From contig DFCS01000029.1 in NCBI GenBank assembly GCA_002367105.1, forward strand, positions 210,453 to 248,774: a DNA stretch of 38,322 nucleotides, given 5' to 3'. The position numbers were made by a program, and so were the translations under genes. The notes under the pieces are model-generated. The model had not been told where the DNA came from and made no database searches. It saw only the letters and a list, made by a program, of their open reading frames with translations. The stretch's first letter is position 1; the number at the start of each line of letters is the position of its first letter. Source of the DNA: Hungatella sp. UBA3048. Its GTDB lineage: Bacteria > Bacillota > Clostridia > Lachnospirales > Lachnospiraceae. Below, piece after piece: positions 16,728 to 24,884 of this stretch.

Positions 16728-18158
16728 GTGAATTACAAGCAAATCAGTGAACAATTATTAACGCTGCTTGGGGGAAAAGCGAACATAACTTCCAATGCTG
16801 CCTGCATGACAAGGCTTCGTGTCGGCTTAAGGGATACATCAAAGGCTGATATTGAAGGCGTGAAAAAGGTAGAGGGAGTTCTTGGAGTTGTTGAGAGTGA
16901 CACGCTCCAGATTGTATTTGGACCGGGGAAAGTAAATAAGGTATTGGACGAATTTTATAAGCTTACAGGGCTTGCAAAAGGCCAGGCTGAGAATGGACCG
17001 GATCAGGATATTAATGAAGTTGCAAAGGAAAACAAAGCACTTCAAAAGGCAAAATATGATAAACCGGTACAGAGATTTTTAAAGAAGATCTCCAATATTT
17101 TCGTAGCACTGCTTCCAGGCATCATTGCAGCAGGTTTGATCAACGGTATCTGTAATGTTATTAATGTTTCTACCGGCGGATCACTTTTAGGAGTATGGTG
17201 GTATCAATGCATCCGGACAATGGGCTGGGCACTGTTTGCTTACCTGCCAATCCTGGTTGGATACAATGCTGCGAAGGAATTCGGCGGTTCAGGAGTACTT
17301 GGAGCGATTGCAGGTGCCATGTCAATTGCCAACCCGGGTATGCCTCTTCTTGCAACGGTAAAGGATGCTCAGATTCTTCTTCCTATTACTAATACAGCTT
17401 TTAATCCGGCTTCCGGCGGCCTTTTGGCAGCTCTGATCGCAGGCGCATTCTTTGCTTTTCTTGAAAAGAATATCAGAAAGCGCATGCCTGACTTAATTGA
17501 TACATTTGTAAGCCCTCTTTTAGTACTTATTATTGGCGGTATTGTTGCCCTGCTGGTAATTCAGCCTTTGGGCGCAGGATTAACAAAGGTGATCTTTGCC
17601 CTCTTAAGCTTTGTATATGAAAAGATGGGCGTTGTAGGAGGATATATTTTATCAGCAGGCTTCCTTCCTCTGGTGGCAGTAGGCTTGCATCAGGCATTGA
17701 CCCCGATCCATGCCCTGTTAAATGATCCGGAAGGTGCAACAAAGGGAATCAACTACCTCCTTCCTATCCTTATGATGGCAGGCGGCGGACAGGTAGGCGC
17801 CGGTATTGCACTGTATGTAAAGACAAAGAACGCAAAATTAAAAAGATATATCCGTGATTCCATACCAGTAGGTATTCTTGGAATCGGAGAGCCTATGATG
17901 TATGCAGTGACCCTGCCTCTTGGCAGATCCTTTATCACTGCCTGCATTGGTGCCGGATTCGGAGGAGCGGTTGCAGCTCTCATGCATATTGGTACCGTTT
18001 CTCAGGGGGTATCCGGTTTGTTTGGTTTATTGATTGTACAGCCCGGACAGCAGATTGGTTACATTGTATCAATGCTCATTGCTTATGCAGGGGGCTTCCT
18101 GGTAACCTATTTCTTCGGGGTAGATGAGGATAGAATCAATGAGGTATATGGAGAATAA
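16728..18158 (+). CDS. murP: PTS EIIBC transporter, MurNAc or MurNAc-disaccharide type
   Basis: This 476-residue permease has an N-terminal EIIB domain with phosphorylated C27 (NAACMTRLR) and a membrane EIIC domain from about residue 110 to the end. There is no EIIA domain, so a Glc-type EIIA encoded elsewhere must supply the phosphate, as for E. coli MurP. Genetic context with murQ and mupG predicts uptake and 6-phosphorylation of MurNAc or MurNAc-GlcNAc. It starts at GTG with AAAGGAGG upstream. The symbol rests on context, since EIIBC specificity cannot be read directly. Confidence 0.85.
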   Translation: MNYKQISEQLLTLLGGKANITSNAACMTRLRVGLRDTSKADIEGVKKVEGVLGVVESDTLQIVFGPGKVNKVLDEFYKLTGLAKGQAENGPDQDINEVAKENKALQKAKYDKPVQRFLKKISNIFVALLPGIIAAGLINGICNVINVSTGGSLLGVWWYQCIRTMGWALFAYLPILVGYNAAKEFGGSGVLGAIAGAMSIANPGMPLLATVKDAQILLPITNTAFNPASGGLLAALIAGAFFAFLEKNIRKRMPDLIDTFVSPLLVLIIGGIVALLVIQPLGAGLTKVIFALLSFVYEKMGVVGGYILSAGFLPLVAVGLHQALTPIHALLNDPEGATKGINYLLPILMMAGGGQVGAGIALYVKTKNAKLKRYIRDSIPVGILGIGEPMMYAVTLPLGRSFITACIGAGFGGAVAALMHIGTVSQGVSGLFGLLIVQPGQQIGYIVSMLIAYAGGFLVTYFFGVDEDRINEVYGE

Positions 18159-19220
18159 ATGAATACAGGAATTTCAATCTATTTTTCAAGTGGAATGGAA
18201 AAGAATGAACGCTTAATAAAGAAAGCGATAAAGAGCGGAGTGAAGTATGCGTTTACTTCACTCCACATTCCAGAGGAAACAGGAATCGATTACCGTTCGG
18301 ATGTATTAAAGCTTCTTGGTATGTGCAGGGAAGGCGGGTTAAATCTCATAGTGGATGTGGGCCCGGAGACTCTGGAAAAGTTTGAAACAGACAGCATAGC
18401 AGAACTTAAGGAGCTTGGAATTACCCATGTCCGCCTTGATTATGGCTTTGATGCAAAAGAGACGGTAGAGATTTCAAAGGATTTTTATGTGGTATTTAAT
18501 GCCTCCACCATTATGGAGGAGGAACTAATGGAATGGAAAAAGTATGGGGCTGATTTTACCAGATTTACTGCATGCCATAACTTTTATCCCAAACAGTTTA
18601 CAGCCCTGTCACTGAAACAAACAAAGGAAATGAACCTGAGGCTTCAATATCTTGGCTTTACTACCATGGCTTTTGTGCCTGGGAATCTGGAACTGAGAGG
18701 TCCCTTGTTTGAAGGTCTTCCCACGGTGGAAGAGCACCGGGGGAGGAAAGACCAGGTGCTTTTGAACATGCTGGAACTCTTCTATGATGGTTCCTGCGAT
18801 GTGGTGTTAATCGGCGATGTTGATGTAGAAGCAAGGGACTGGAAGGATATCAAGTGCTTAAGCCAGGATTATGTGGAACTTAAGGCAGACATTCTATCTC
18901 CCTATGAATTTGTAAGAGATATCATTCATCATGACAGACCGGATTCCAGCGAATACGTTATTCGTTCCCAGGAATCAAGACAGTATAAACAGGAAATCAA
19001 GCCTGATCATGAGAATCAGGCGCATGTAAGGAATCAGGGAAGTATCAGTATTTCCAATGAAAAGTATTTAAGATACATGGGAGAACTGGAAATTGCCAGA
19101 GTTGATCTGCCTGGAGAGGATAGGGTAAATATCATAGGACAGGTACAGGACTCTCATATGAAATATTTGCCCTATATTCAGAAGGGGCTTGGATTGAAAC
19201 TGATTCGCCCTATAAAATAA
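18159..19220 (+). CDS. mupG: MupG-type 6-phospho-N-acetylmuramidase (DUF871)
   Basis: This 353-residue cytoplasmic protein of the DUF871 family has a TIM barrel (about 1-240) plus a small C-terminal cyclophilin-like domain. S. aureus MupG, the founding member of GH170, hydrolyses MurNAc-6-phosphate-GlcNAc to MurNAc-6-phosphate and GlcNAc. Conserved-looking segments include TSLHIPEE near the first strand, RLDYGF and ACHNFYP. The ATG directly follows the transporter stop (TAAATG), so translation is coupled. With MurP and MurQ it completes a disaccharide recycling route like that in staphylococci. Confidence 0.88.
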   Translation: MNTGISIYFSSGMEKNERLIKKAIKSGVKYAFTSLHIPEETGIDYRSDVLKLLGMCREGGLNLIVDVGPETLEKFETDSIAELKELGITHVRLDYGFDAKETVEISKDFYVVFNASTIMEEELMEWKKYGADFTRFTACHNFYPKQFTALSLKQTKEMNLRLQYLGFTTMAFVPGNLELRGPLFEGLPTVEEHRGRKDQVLLNMLELFYDGSCDVVLIGDVDVEARDWKDIKCLSQDYVELKADILSPYEFVRDIIHHDRPDSSEYVIRSQESRQYKQEIKPDHENQAHVRNQGSISISNEKYLRYMGELEIARVDLPGEDRVNIIGQVQDSHMKYLPYIQKGLGLKLIRPIK

Positions 19221-19222
19221 GA

Positions 19223-19285
19223 CAGAAGAAGATTTTCTTATGTGCAAGCACAACGAAAATCTTCTTCTGCTTTATTTTGCACTGC
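19223..19285. terminator. Bidirectional terminator between mupG and the convergent protease gene
   Basis: Perfect 15-bp stem CAGAAGAAGATTTTC / GAAAATCTTCTTCTG (19223-19237, 19255-19269), with an inner TGTGC/GCACA hairpin and T-rich flanks on both strands. Confidence 0.85.
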
Positions 19286-19291
19286 TCATTG

Positions 19292-20593
19292 CTATCGTGA
19301 AACTTGCCAGGTTAAAGCTCCGTAAGCATCCAGAAGACCTCCGCTTACCATTTTCCCTGTAAGGGTATCAAGCTTCCTGCTGGAATTTAAAAGTATAGTT
19401 TTTACATCTGACAGGGAAATGTCCTGCCGGTAGGAATAGAGCATAGCAGCCACACCTGTTACCATGGGAGCTGCCATGGAAGTGCCGCTCATAAAGCCAT
19501 AGGCATTACCTGGAACAGTGCTTAATATGTAGCTGCCGGGAGCGGCTATATCAACGCTTGCTGCACCATAGTTGGAATCCTTGCTTAAGGTTCCGTCAAA
19601 CAAGAGGTTCGCCACGGAGATTATGTTGTCATAGGGTAGGGAAGCAGGATAAACAGGGTAGATATCTGTATCATATCCAAGCCCGGAGATTCCGCCGTTA
19701 CCGCAGGATACCACAAACAGCATGCTGGAATTTTTCATGGTCTGGGCAAGCTCTTCACTGTAGGCTGTGGTTCCCATGCTTAAATTGCAGATGGAAGCAC
19801 CATGTGCTTCGGCATAATGGATCGCCTGGATCACCGCATCCGGGGATCCCAGCCCGTCTTCGCCTCCCAGGGCCTTTAAAGGCATGATCTTTACGTAGTT
19901 ATTGTCCGTGATCCCGGCAATGCCGTAGGCTCCCCGGGCTGCGCTGATGGTTCCTGCCGCATGGGTTCCATGACTGTCCTCGCTTCCGGTAAAGATCTGG
20001 TTATTTCCGGAATAAAAATTCCAGCCGTGAATATCATCCACATATCCGTCGCCGTCGTTATCGATTCCATCCCCGTCAATCTCGCCGGGATTGGTCCATA
20101 TGGCATTTTTAAGCTCCAGGTGATTGATATCAATGCCTGTATCGATGATGGCGACAATGACAGAGCGCTTATTCTCAGCCTGATCGTAAAGTTTCCATGC
20201 AGGCTGTACATTAATATCGATTCCGGTGACTGCACCGATTACTGTAGATTCATAGTCACCGGGACCAGGCTTTGTCGTACCATCTTTTGATTTCCGTCCA
20301 TCGTAAATATTATCAATGGACTTAAATTTGGATTTTAACTCTATAAGGCGGAATTCCCCGTCATTTTTTAATCCCCACTGGTAAGTGGAAAATTCGTCTG
20401 CAGGGGATAAGTTTATAAGACCGGGGCCGAGGGCCATAGTCTGCAGGGCTTGTCCACTGTCTGATGATTGTGCCAAAAGTGCGCTGGTTAAAGTCGTTTC
20501 AGAGACTTTCCCGGTTACAGGGCTGTTAAAAAATGGCAGGCCTGCAAGTAGGAAAGCTAGGAACAGACAAGCGGCGCGAGTTGTTTTTTTCAT
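19292..20593 (-). CDS. Secreted S8 family (subtilisin-like) serine protease
   Basis: This 433-residue precursor has a signal peptide (KKTTRA, then a hydrophobic stretch to about residue 27) and a pro-like region to about 140. The catalytic triad is D151 (IIDTGIDINH), H208 (DSHGTHAAGT) and S372 (SGTSMAAP), with oxyanion N299 (SCGNGG). An acidic DGDGIDNDGDG insert at about 173-183 looks like a calcium site. AAGGAG upstream supports the start. It is an isolated unit convergent with mupG. No cell-wall anchor is seen, so release into the medium is likely. Target unknown. Confidence 0.9.
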   Translation of the reverse strand: MKKTTRAACLFLAFLLAGLPFFNSPVTGKVSETTLTSALLAQSSDSGQALQTMALGPGLINLSPADEFSTYQWGLKNDGEFRLIELKSKFKSIDNIYDGRKSKDGTTKPGPGDYESTVIGAVTGIDINVQPAWKLYDQAENKRSVIVAIIDTGIDINHLELKNAIWTNPGEIDGDGIDNDGDGYVDDIHGWNFYSGNNQIFTGSEDSHGTHAAGTISAARGAYGIAGITDNNYVKIMPLKALGGEDGLGSPDAVIQAIHYAEAHGASICNLSMGTTAYSEELAQTMKNSSMLFVVSCGNGGISGLGYDTDIYPVYPASLPYDNIISVANLLFDGTLSKDSNYGAASVDIAAPGSYILSTVPGNAYGFMSGTSMAAPMVTGVAAMLYSYRQDISLSDVKTILLNSSRKLDTLTGKMVSGGLLDAYGALTWQVSR

Positions 20594-20638
20594 GGTTTCT
20601 ATCTCCTTATATATAAAGCAATCATTGAAAGTGCTCCT

Positions 20639-20671
20639 ATTATATCATATACTCTACGCGGTTAGTTTGAA
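20639..20671 (-). promoter_or_regulatory. Promoter of the protease gene
   Basis: On the minus strand TTCAAA (20671-20666) and TATGAT (20649-20644) are 16 bp apart, with an overlapping perfect TATAAT at 20644-20639. Confidence 0.45.
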
Positions 20672-20683
20672 AAAAATGTGAAA

Positions 20684-20702
20684 AATGTAAAAATTTTACA
20701 TT
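20684..20702. promoter_or_regulatory. 19-bp perfect palindrome in a divergent intergenic region
   Basis: AATGTAAAA-A-TTTTACATT lies just upstream of the protease promoter and upstream of the acyltransferase gene. It could be an operator for either gene or a weak hairpin. Confidence 0.35.
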
Positions 20703-20766
20703 ATTTGGCTGAAAAGCCCCTGAACCCCTCCGTTTGCCCCCTCAGAATTGTTTTGATGAAAATAGT

Positions 20767-20796
20767 TTGATAAAGCTTCTTGTCCTGTGATAAAAT
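20767..20796 (+). promoter_or_regulatory. Promoter of the acyltransferase gene
   Basis: TTGATA (20767-20772), 18-bp spacer, TAAAAT (20791-20796), about 27 bases before the start codon. Confidence 0.45.
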
Positions 20797-20822
20797 ATAA
20801 AAATGCAGAGAGGAGGGCTTTC

Positions 20823-21860
20823 ATGGAAGAAAAATATTTTCGAAATAAGATCACATGGTTTACATTTCTATATAGTTTTCTGGTCATATGGGTCCACTCT
20901 TACAATGCTGTACTTTTCTTAGGCACCACCAGTCTGGCTTATAAGACAGACTGGATGGAACGGTTTTTAGGAGGCACGGTGGCGCAGATTGCCGTACCGG
21001 GGTTCTTCCTGATTTCCTCCTATCTTTTCTTTCGCGGCTTTACTTTAAGCCGCCTCCTGGAAAAGTGGAATTCCAGAATACGGAGTGTCTTGGTTCCCTA
21101 TATCGTATGGAATTTCCTTTATTATCTTGGATATGTTATCGGCAGCCGGGTCCCGGTGCTTTCTGATGTCATTGGAAAGGGAAAGGTTCCTTTTACGTTT
21201 CCTATGGCGGCCGAATCGGTCCTGCATTATACGTATAACTATGTATTCTGGTATTTAAACCAGCTGATCCAGCTGATCCTTCTGGCGCCTCTTATTTATA
21301 TCATTGTGAAACGGAAGGAAATGGGGTGTCTGTTTCTTGCGGGAATTCTTGCTGCAATCTATATGGGAGGTGTGCTTCCTTTTTTAAATCTGGATGCTTT
21401 GTTTTATTATTCGTTCGGAGCCTTTGCAGCCATTCATGGGAAAAAGATCGTAGAAGGGTCCTGGAATATCAAATATCCTGCGGCAGGTGCCGCGGCTATT
21501 ATGGCAGGCTTTTTTCTTCATTGGGCTGATTTTCCGGGAGATATAAAAGGAGAGATGGCGGCTTCTGACGTATGCTTCCGGCTTCTTATTCCACTGGGAT
21601 TGTGGCTTCTGGTACCGGAGATGCAATTGATAGAGGCAAAGGAATGGATGAAGCAGAACTTTTTTCTATATGCCACTCACTTTGCCATGGTGAGGCTAAT
21701 TAACAAAACGGGAGCATTGCTGCTCCCGACTGTTTCAGCAGTGCCATTTGGGCTTTTTCTGCTTATGCCGCTTTTATGTGTTTTCTTCAGCTATCAGATA
21801 GGCCGGTTTTTCAGACGTTTTCTTCCGATCCTATGGTACTTGCTAAACGGAGGGCGTTAA
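20823..21860 (+). CDS. Acyltransferase 3 family membrane protein
   Basis: This 345-residue protein has about ten membrane helices. Its opening resembles acyltransferase-3 proteins (OatA/NodX/Abi-like), with the conserved histidine in VIWVHSYNA and an arginine-bearing FFRGFTLSRLL segment after helix 2. Such proteins move acetyl or other acyl groups onto extracellular polysaccharides or peptidoglycan. There is no C-terminal SGNH domain. ATG 20823 is chosen because AGAGGAGGG lies just upstream, whereas an upstream in-frame ATG overlaps the promoter. It converges on the methyltransferase gene with only 8 bases between stops and no terminator. Confidence 0.75.
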   Translation: MEEKYFRNKITWFTFLYSFLVIWVHSYNAVLFLGTTSLAYKTDWMERFLGGTVAQIAVPGFFLISSYLFFRGFTLSRLLEKWNSRIRSVLVPYIVWNFLYYLGYVIGSRVPVLSDVIGKGKVPFTFPMAAESVLHYTYNYVFWYLNQLIQLILLAPLIYIIVKRKEMGCLFLAGILAAIYMGGVLPFLNLDALFYYSFGAFAAIHGKKIVEGSWNIKYPAAGAAAIMAGFFLHWADFPGDIKGEMAASDVCFRLLIPLGLWLLVPEMQLIEAKEWMKQNFFLYATHFAMVRLINKTGALLLPTVSAVPFGLFLLMPLLCVFFSYQIGRFFRRFLPILWYLLNGGR

Positions 21861-21868
21861 TAAGAGTT

Positions 21869-22735
21869 CTAAGCGTCAGCCGACCATCTTCCGGATGCAC
21901 CGCAGGGCAGAAGAAGGCCGGTGCTTGTGACCGGAAGTCCTATTTCACCGGACTGGACAAAACCACCGTATTTTTGTTTCACCTCGATAGAAATCATGTA
22001 GGTTAATACCGAAGGAGCCAATCCTGTGGTATAGGAGTTGATGAGGAAAAACAATGGTTTATCGGATAAAAGCTGGGTGCAAAGCTGAACAAGAGGATGA
22101 ATGGCATCTTCTATTTTCCAGATTTCGCCCTTTGGCCCTCTTCCATAGGAAGGAGGATCCATAATGATTGCATCGTAATGGTTTCCCCTTCTGATCTCTC
22201 TTTCAACGAATTTTACGCAGTCATCCACGATCCATCGGATGGAAGCGGAATCCAGATCGGAGGAGCGGGCGTTTTCCTTGGCCCAGCCGACCATACCCTT
22301 GGACGCATCTACATGGGTGACAGAAGCCCCGGCTTTTGCGGCTGCCAGGGTAGCACCTCCGGTATAGGCGAATAAGTTGAGCACTTTTACAGGCCGTCCG
22401 GCCTGTTTTATTTTTTCACTGAACCAGTCCCAGTTTGCCGCCTGTTCCGGAAAGAGTCCTGTATGCTTAAAGCTGAAGGGTTTTAATTGAAAGGTTAAGT
22501 CCTTGTAACTGATTGTCCATTGTTCCGGAAGGTTAAAAAATTCCCACTCACCGCCGCCCTTGGCGCTGCGGTGATAGTGGCCGTTCATCTTTTTCCAGCC
22601 TTTTTCCGTCTTGGGAGTGGACCAGATAACCTGTGGGTCAGGACGTACAAGGAGATAATTTCCCCAGCGTTCAAGTTTTTCTCCTTCTGAACAGTCTATC
22701 ACTTCATAATCTTTCCAGCCGTCTGCAATCCACAT
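21869..22735 (-). CDS. Class I SAM-dependent methyltransferase, RlmI/RlmK-like
   Basis: This protein of about 288 residues has a Rossmann methyltransferase fold: motif I VLNLFAYTGGATLAAA, motif II VTHVDASKGMVGWA, and catalytic-type motif IV IIMDPPSYGRGP. It resembles the methyltransferase half of 23S rRNA enzymes RlmI/RlmK but lacks an N-terminal PUA domain, so rRNA is likely but not certain as substrate. I favour the ATG at 22735 (MWIADGW) because AAAGGGCGG precedes it; an in-frame ATG at 22756 adds seven residues. Confidence 0.8.
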   Translation of the reverse strand: MWIADGWKDYEVIDCSEGEKLERWGNYLLVRPDPQVIWSTPKTEKGWKKMNGHYHRSAKGGGEWEFFNLPEQWTISYKDLTFQLKPFSFKHTGLFPEQAANWDWFSEKIKQAGRPVKVLNLFAYTGGATLAAAKAGASVTHVDASKGMVGWAKENARSSDLDSASIRWIVDDCVKFVEREIRRGNHYDAIIMDPPSYGRGPKGEIWKIEDAIHPLVQLCTQLLSDKPLFFLINSYTTGLAPSVLTYMISIEVKQKYGGFVQSGEIGLPVTSTGLLLPCGASGRWSADA

Positions 22736-22881
22736 AATTGGTGCCGCCCTTTCCATAAATAGTTAATAGTAGTTTTCTCAAATAATCCGTTCAATAGTCA
22801 AAGGCAAATTGAACTTACTTGATTATACTGGATAGAGCCGGGAGCGTCAAGTACGGGAGAATTGATGGAAAAGGCCCCATA

Positions 22882-22910
22882 TTCACACCTTGTCTTTTGT
22901 CCTATATAAT
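22882..22910 (+). promoter_or_regulatory. Strong promoter of the Cys-rich protein gene
   Basis: TTCACA (22882-22887), 17-bp spacer, perfect TATAAT (22905-22910). The predicted leader is only about 27 bases. Confidence 0.65.
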
Positions 22911-22943
22911 ATAGTATAAATTAAAAAAATGAGGTGTAAATTT

Positions 22944-23150
22944 ATGTTCTGTTTTAATATAGGCTTTTCTGACTGCGGATGCGGCTGGAATAATGGCTGC
23001 TGCAACCGATGTAATTGGGGCTGTAATAACGGCTGTAACTGGGGCTGGACGAATGGATGTAATCGGGGTTGCTGCAATACGGGCTGCTGCAACCGCTGCA
23101 ATAGATGCTGCGGTAACTGGGGCTGTAACAATCGCTGCAATTGGTTTTAA
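22944..23150 (+). CDS. Cys/Asn/Gly/Trp-rich small repeat protein, unknown function
   Basis: This 68-residue protein contains 18 Cys, 17 Asn, 12 Gly, 6 Trp and 5 Arg and almost nothing else after residue 10. It is built of degenerate units such as CNWGCNNG and CCNRCN. No signal peptide or membrane segment is visible. GAGGTG lies 7-8 bases before ATG 22944, a strong promoter lies upstream and a terminator downstream, so it is a complete single-gene unit. The composition could suit metal binding, a disulfide-cross-linked spore or coat component, or a modified peptide. I do not recognise the family and assign no function. Confidence 0.72.
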   Translation: MFCFNIGFSDCGCGWNNGCCNRCNWGCNNGCNWGWTNGCNRGCCNTGCCNRCNRCCGNWGCNNRCNWF

Positions 23151-23188
23151 AAAGAATGGCTGAATCTTTTAACGTAAGGAGCTTCATG

Positions 23189-23238
23189 GGACTGAATTCT
23201 GTATTAACAGGATTCAGTCCTGTTTGCTTGCCTGTTTT
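23189..23238 (+). terminator. Terminator of the Cys-rich protein gene
   Basis: GGACTGAAT-t-CTG pairs with CAG-g-ATTCAGTCC around TATTAA, followed by a T-rich tail ending in TTTTT. Confidence 0.82.
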
Positions 23239-23359
23239 TCATTCGAATTGATATAATAGTTCCTCTCATTTTGCTATATTTGCAGCAGTATATTTTTAGC
23301 TAAAGACCCGGAAAAGACAAGGGAAATAATTTCGTAATAGAATTGAAAGATTAAAACAG

Positions 23360-23388
23360 TTGAATAATCTGAGATTAATTGTTAAAAT
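23360..23388 (+). promoter_or_regulatory. Promoter of the cell-wall-binding protein gene
   Basis: TTGAAT (23360-23365), 17-bp spacer, TAAAAT (23383-23388), about 40 bases before the start codon. Confidence 0.55.
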
Positions 23389-23429
23389 AAATTATAGCAA
23401 AAAAGGAAATCCTTGTAAGGAGTGAAGAT

Positions 23430-24782
23430 ATGAAAAGAAAAGGTCTCATCATGCTGGCTGTTACCGCCATGCTGACGGTTGGTGCCGTGTCTGTGGAGTC
23501 TTATGCTGCAGAAGGTTGGGCTCAGTCTGGAAGCACCTGGGTTTATTATGATACAAGCGGGAATAAGGTGACGAACACCTGGAAAAAGGGAGCGGACAAC
23601 CTTTGGCGTTATTTAAACTCCTCTGGAGAGATGTCCGTTAATACCTGGGTGGAAAATACCTATTATATGGACTCCAACGGAATACTTGTTACGGATAAAT
23701 GGATGAAGTTTCAGGATTCAAGCAGTTCCCAGTACAAGTGGTATTATTTCGGCAGCAGCGGAAAGGCCATTATGGATAACTGGTCCAAGATCAATAACAA
23801 ATGGTATTATTTTGATCCCAATGGTGAGATGCAGACAGGCTGGGCCCTTGATGATATGTATTATTGCGGAACAGACGGAGCCATGCGTACCGGCTGGCAG
23901 AAGCTCTTCTCACCGAACAGCAATAACGATGGGGACCGTGTTACTCCAGGGGATAATGACGACGGAAAGTTCTGGTACTATTTTAATGACAGCGGTAAAA
24001 AGTATGTTCCAAAGGATGTGTCCGGAGATTATGCTACCTATAAGATTGACGGTGTCGCTTACTGCTTTGACTCAGATGGAGCGCTTCAGACAGGCTGGAA
24101 GAACGTAGGAGTTGATAACGCGGAGTATGACATTCAGAATTATAAATACTATGACAGCAATGGCAAGCTGAGAGTAGGCTGGTATTCCGTGGAACCGCCT
24201 CAGGATTTATCTGGCTATGAAGAGAGTGTAGAATGGTTTTATTTTTCAAGTTCAGGAATTCCGAAGACCGGTCCGAAGAAAGGAGATGCCACCACTCAGA
24301 ATATAACTAAAATTAATGACAAGACCTATCTGTTTAATAACCTGGGCAATCCTGTATATGGGCTGCAAAAGGTGATGATCGGAAGTACATCCGAATATAC
24401 GGCATTCTATTTCGGAGATAAGAAGACCAGTACCATGCAGAAGGGCAGGGTAAAGGTGATTGAAGGAGACGGCGGAGAGGCCACCTATTATTTCAGTGAC
24501 AGCGGCCGCGGTTATACCGGAGTTAAGGACAGTTACCTTTATTATATGGGAAAGCTTCAATGTGCGGATGAAGGTACAAAGTATGAAGCCATTGCCATTC
24601 CTACCGGAAGCACCACTACCACTTATGTGGTGAACACATCCGGCAAGGTATCCAAAAATACAACAGTAAAGAACGCTGATGGTGTAAAATATAAGACCGG
24701 AAGCAATGGAAATTTATTAAAAGTGGATGATGCAAATCCAAGCGGAGAAGGCAGAACCCCTACAGAACCTGTCTGGGAATAG
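23430..24782 (+). CDS. Secreted protein with choline-binding-type cell wall repeats
   Basis: This 450-residue protein has a Sec signal peptide (cleavage near SYA-A, residue 26). The rest of the protein is CW_binding_1-like repeats with the aromatic-glycine pattern, for example WVYYDTSGNK, KWYYFDPNGEMQTGW and YYCGTDGAMRTGW. No enzymatic domain is visible, so it is a wall-binding structural or adhesive protein rather than a lysin. AAGGAG lies about 8 bases before ATG 23430. It is monocistronic with a strong terminator. An insert around residue 165-180 is rich in Asn/Asp (NSNNDGDR...GDNDDGK), possibly a calcium loop or flexible linker. Confidence 0.85.
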   Translation: MKRKGLIMLAVTAMLTVGAVSVESYAAEGWAQSGSTWVYYDTSGNKVTNTWKKGADNLWRYLNSSGEMSVNTWVENTYYMDSNGILVTDKWMKFQDSSSSQYKWYYFGSSGKAIMDNWSKINNKWYYFDPNGEMQTGWALDDMYYCGTDGAMRTGWQKLFSPNSNNDGDRVTPGDNDDGKFWYYFNDSGKKYVPKDVSGDYATYKIDGVAYCFDSDGALQTGWKNVGVDNAEYDIQNYKYYDSNGKLRVGWYSVEPPQDLSGYEESVEWFYFSSSGIPKTGPKKGDATTQNITKINDKTYLFNNLGNPVYGLQKVMIGSTSEYTAFYFGDKKTSTMQKGRVKVIEGDGGEATYYFSDSGRGYTGVKDSYLYYMGKLQCADEGTKYEAIAIPTGSTTTTYVVNTSGKVSKNTTVKNADGVKYKTGSNGNLLKVDDANPSGEGRTPTEPVWE

Positions 24783-24798
24783 GAATAAAGTGATCAAA

Positions 24799-24838
24799 GG
24801 CGCAAAACCTGGAAAATCAGATTTTGCGCCATTTTTTT
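24799..24838 (+). terminator. Terminator before the S10 operon
   Basis: Perfect 9-bp stem GGCGCAAAA / TTTTGCGCC followed by ATTTTTTT. Confidence 0.9.
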
Positions 24839-24849
24839 GAAAAAAATGC

Positions 24850-24878
24850 TTGCAATGTAAAAAAAAATATGTTATCAT
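24850..24878 (+). promoter_or_regulatory. Promoter of the S10 ribosomal operon
   Basis: TTGCAA (24850-24855), 17-bp spacer, TATCAT (24873-24878), within TGCTTGCAA...GTTATCAT. A near-identical arrangement occurs at 38260-38288. Confidence 0.75.
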
Positions 24879-24884
24879 ACAAAG

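Noticed and set aside
22883..23140. Minus-strand frame of 85 codons, rich in Leu, Gln and Pro
   Set aside because: It is the antisense of the Cys-rich repeat gene. The plus strand has the promoter, ribosome site and terminator; the minus frame has none of these.
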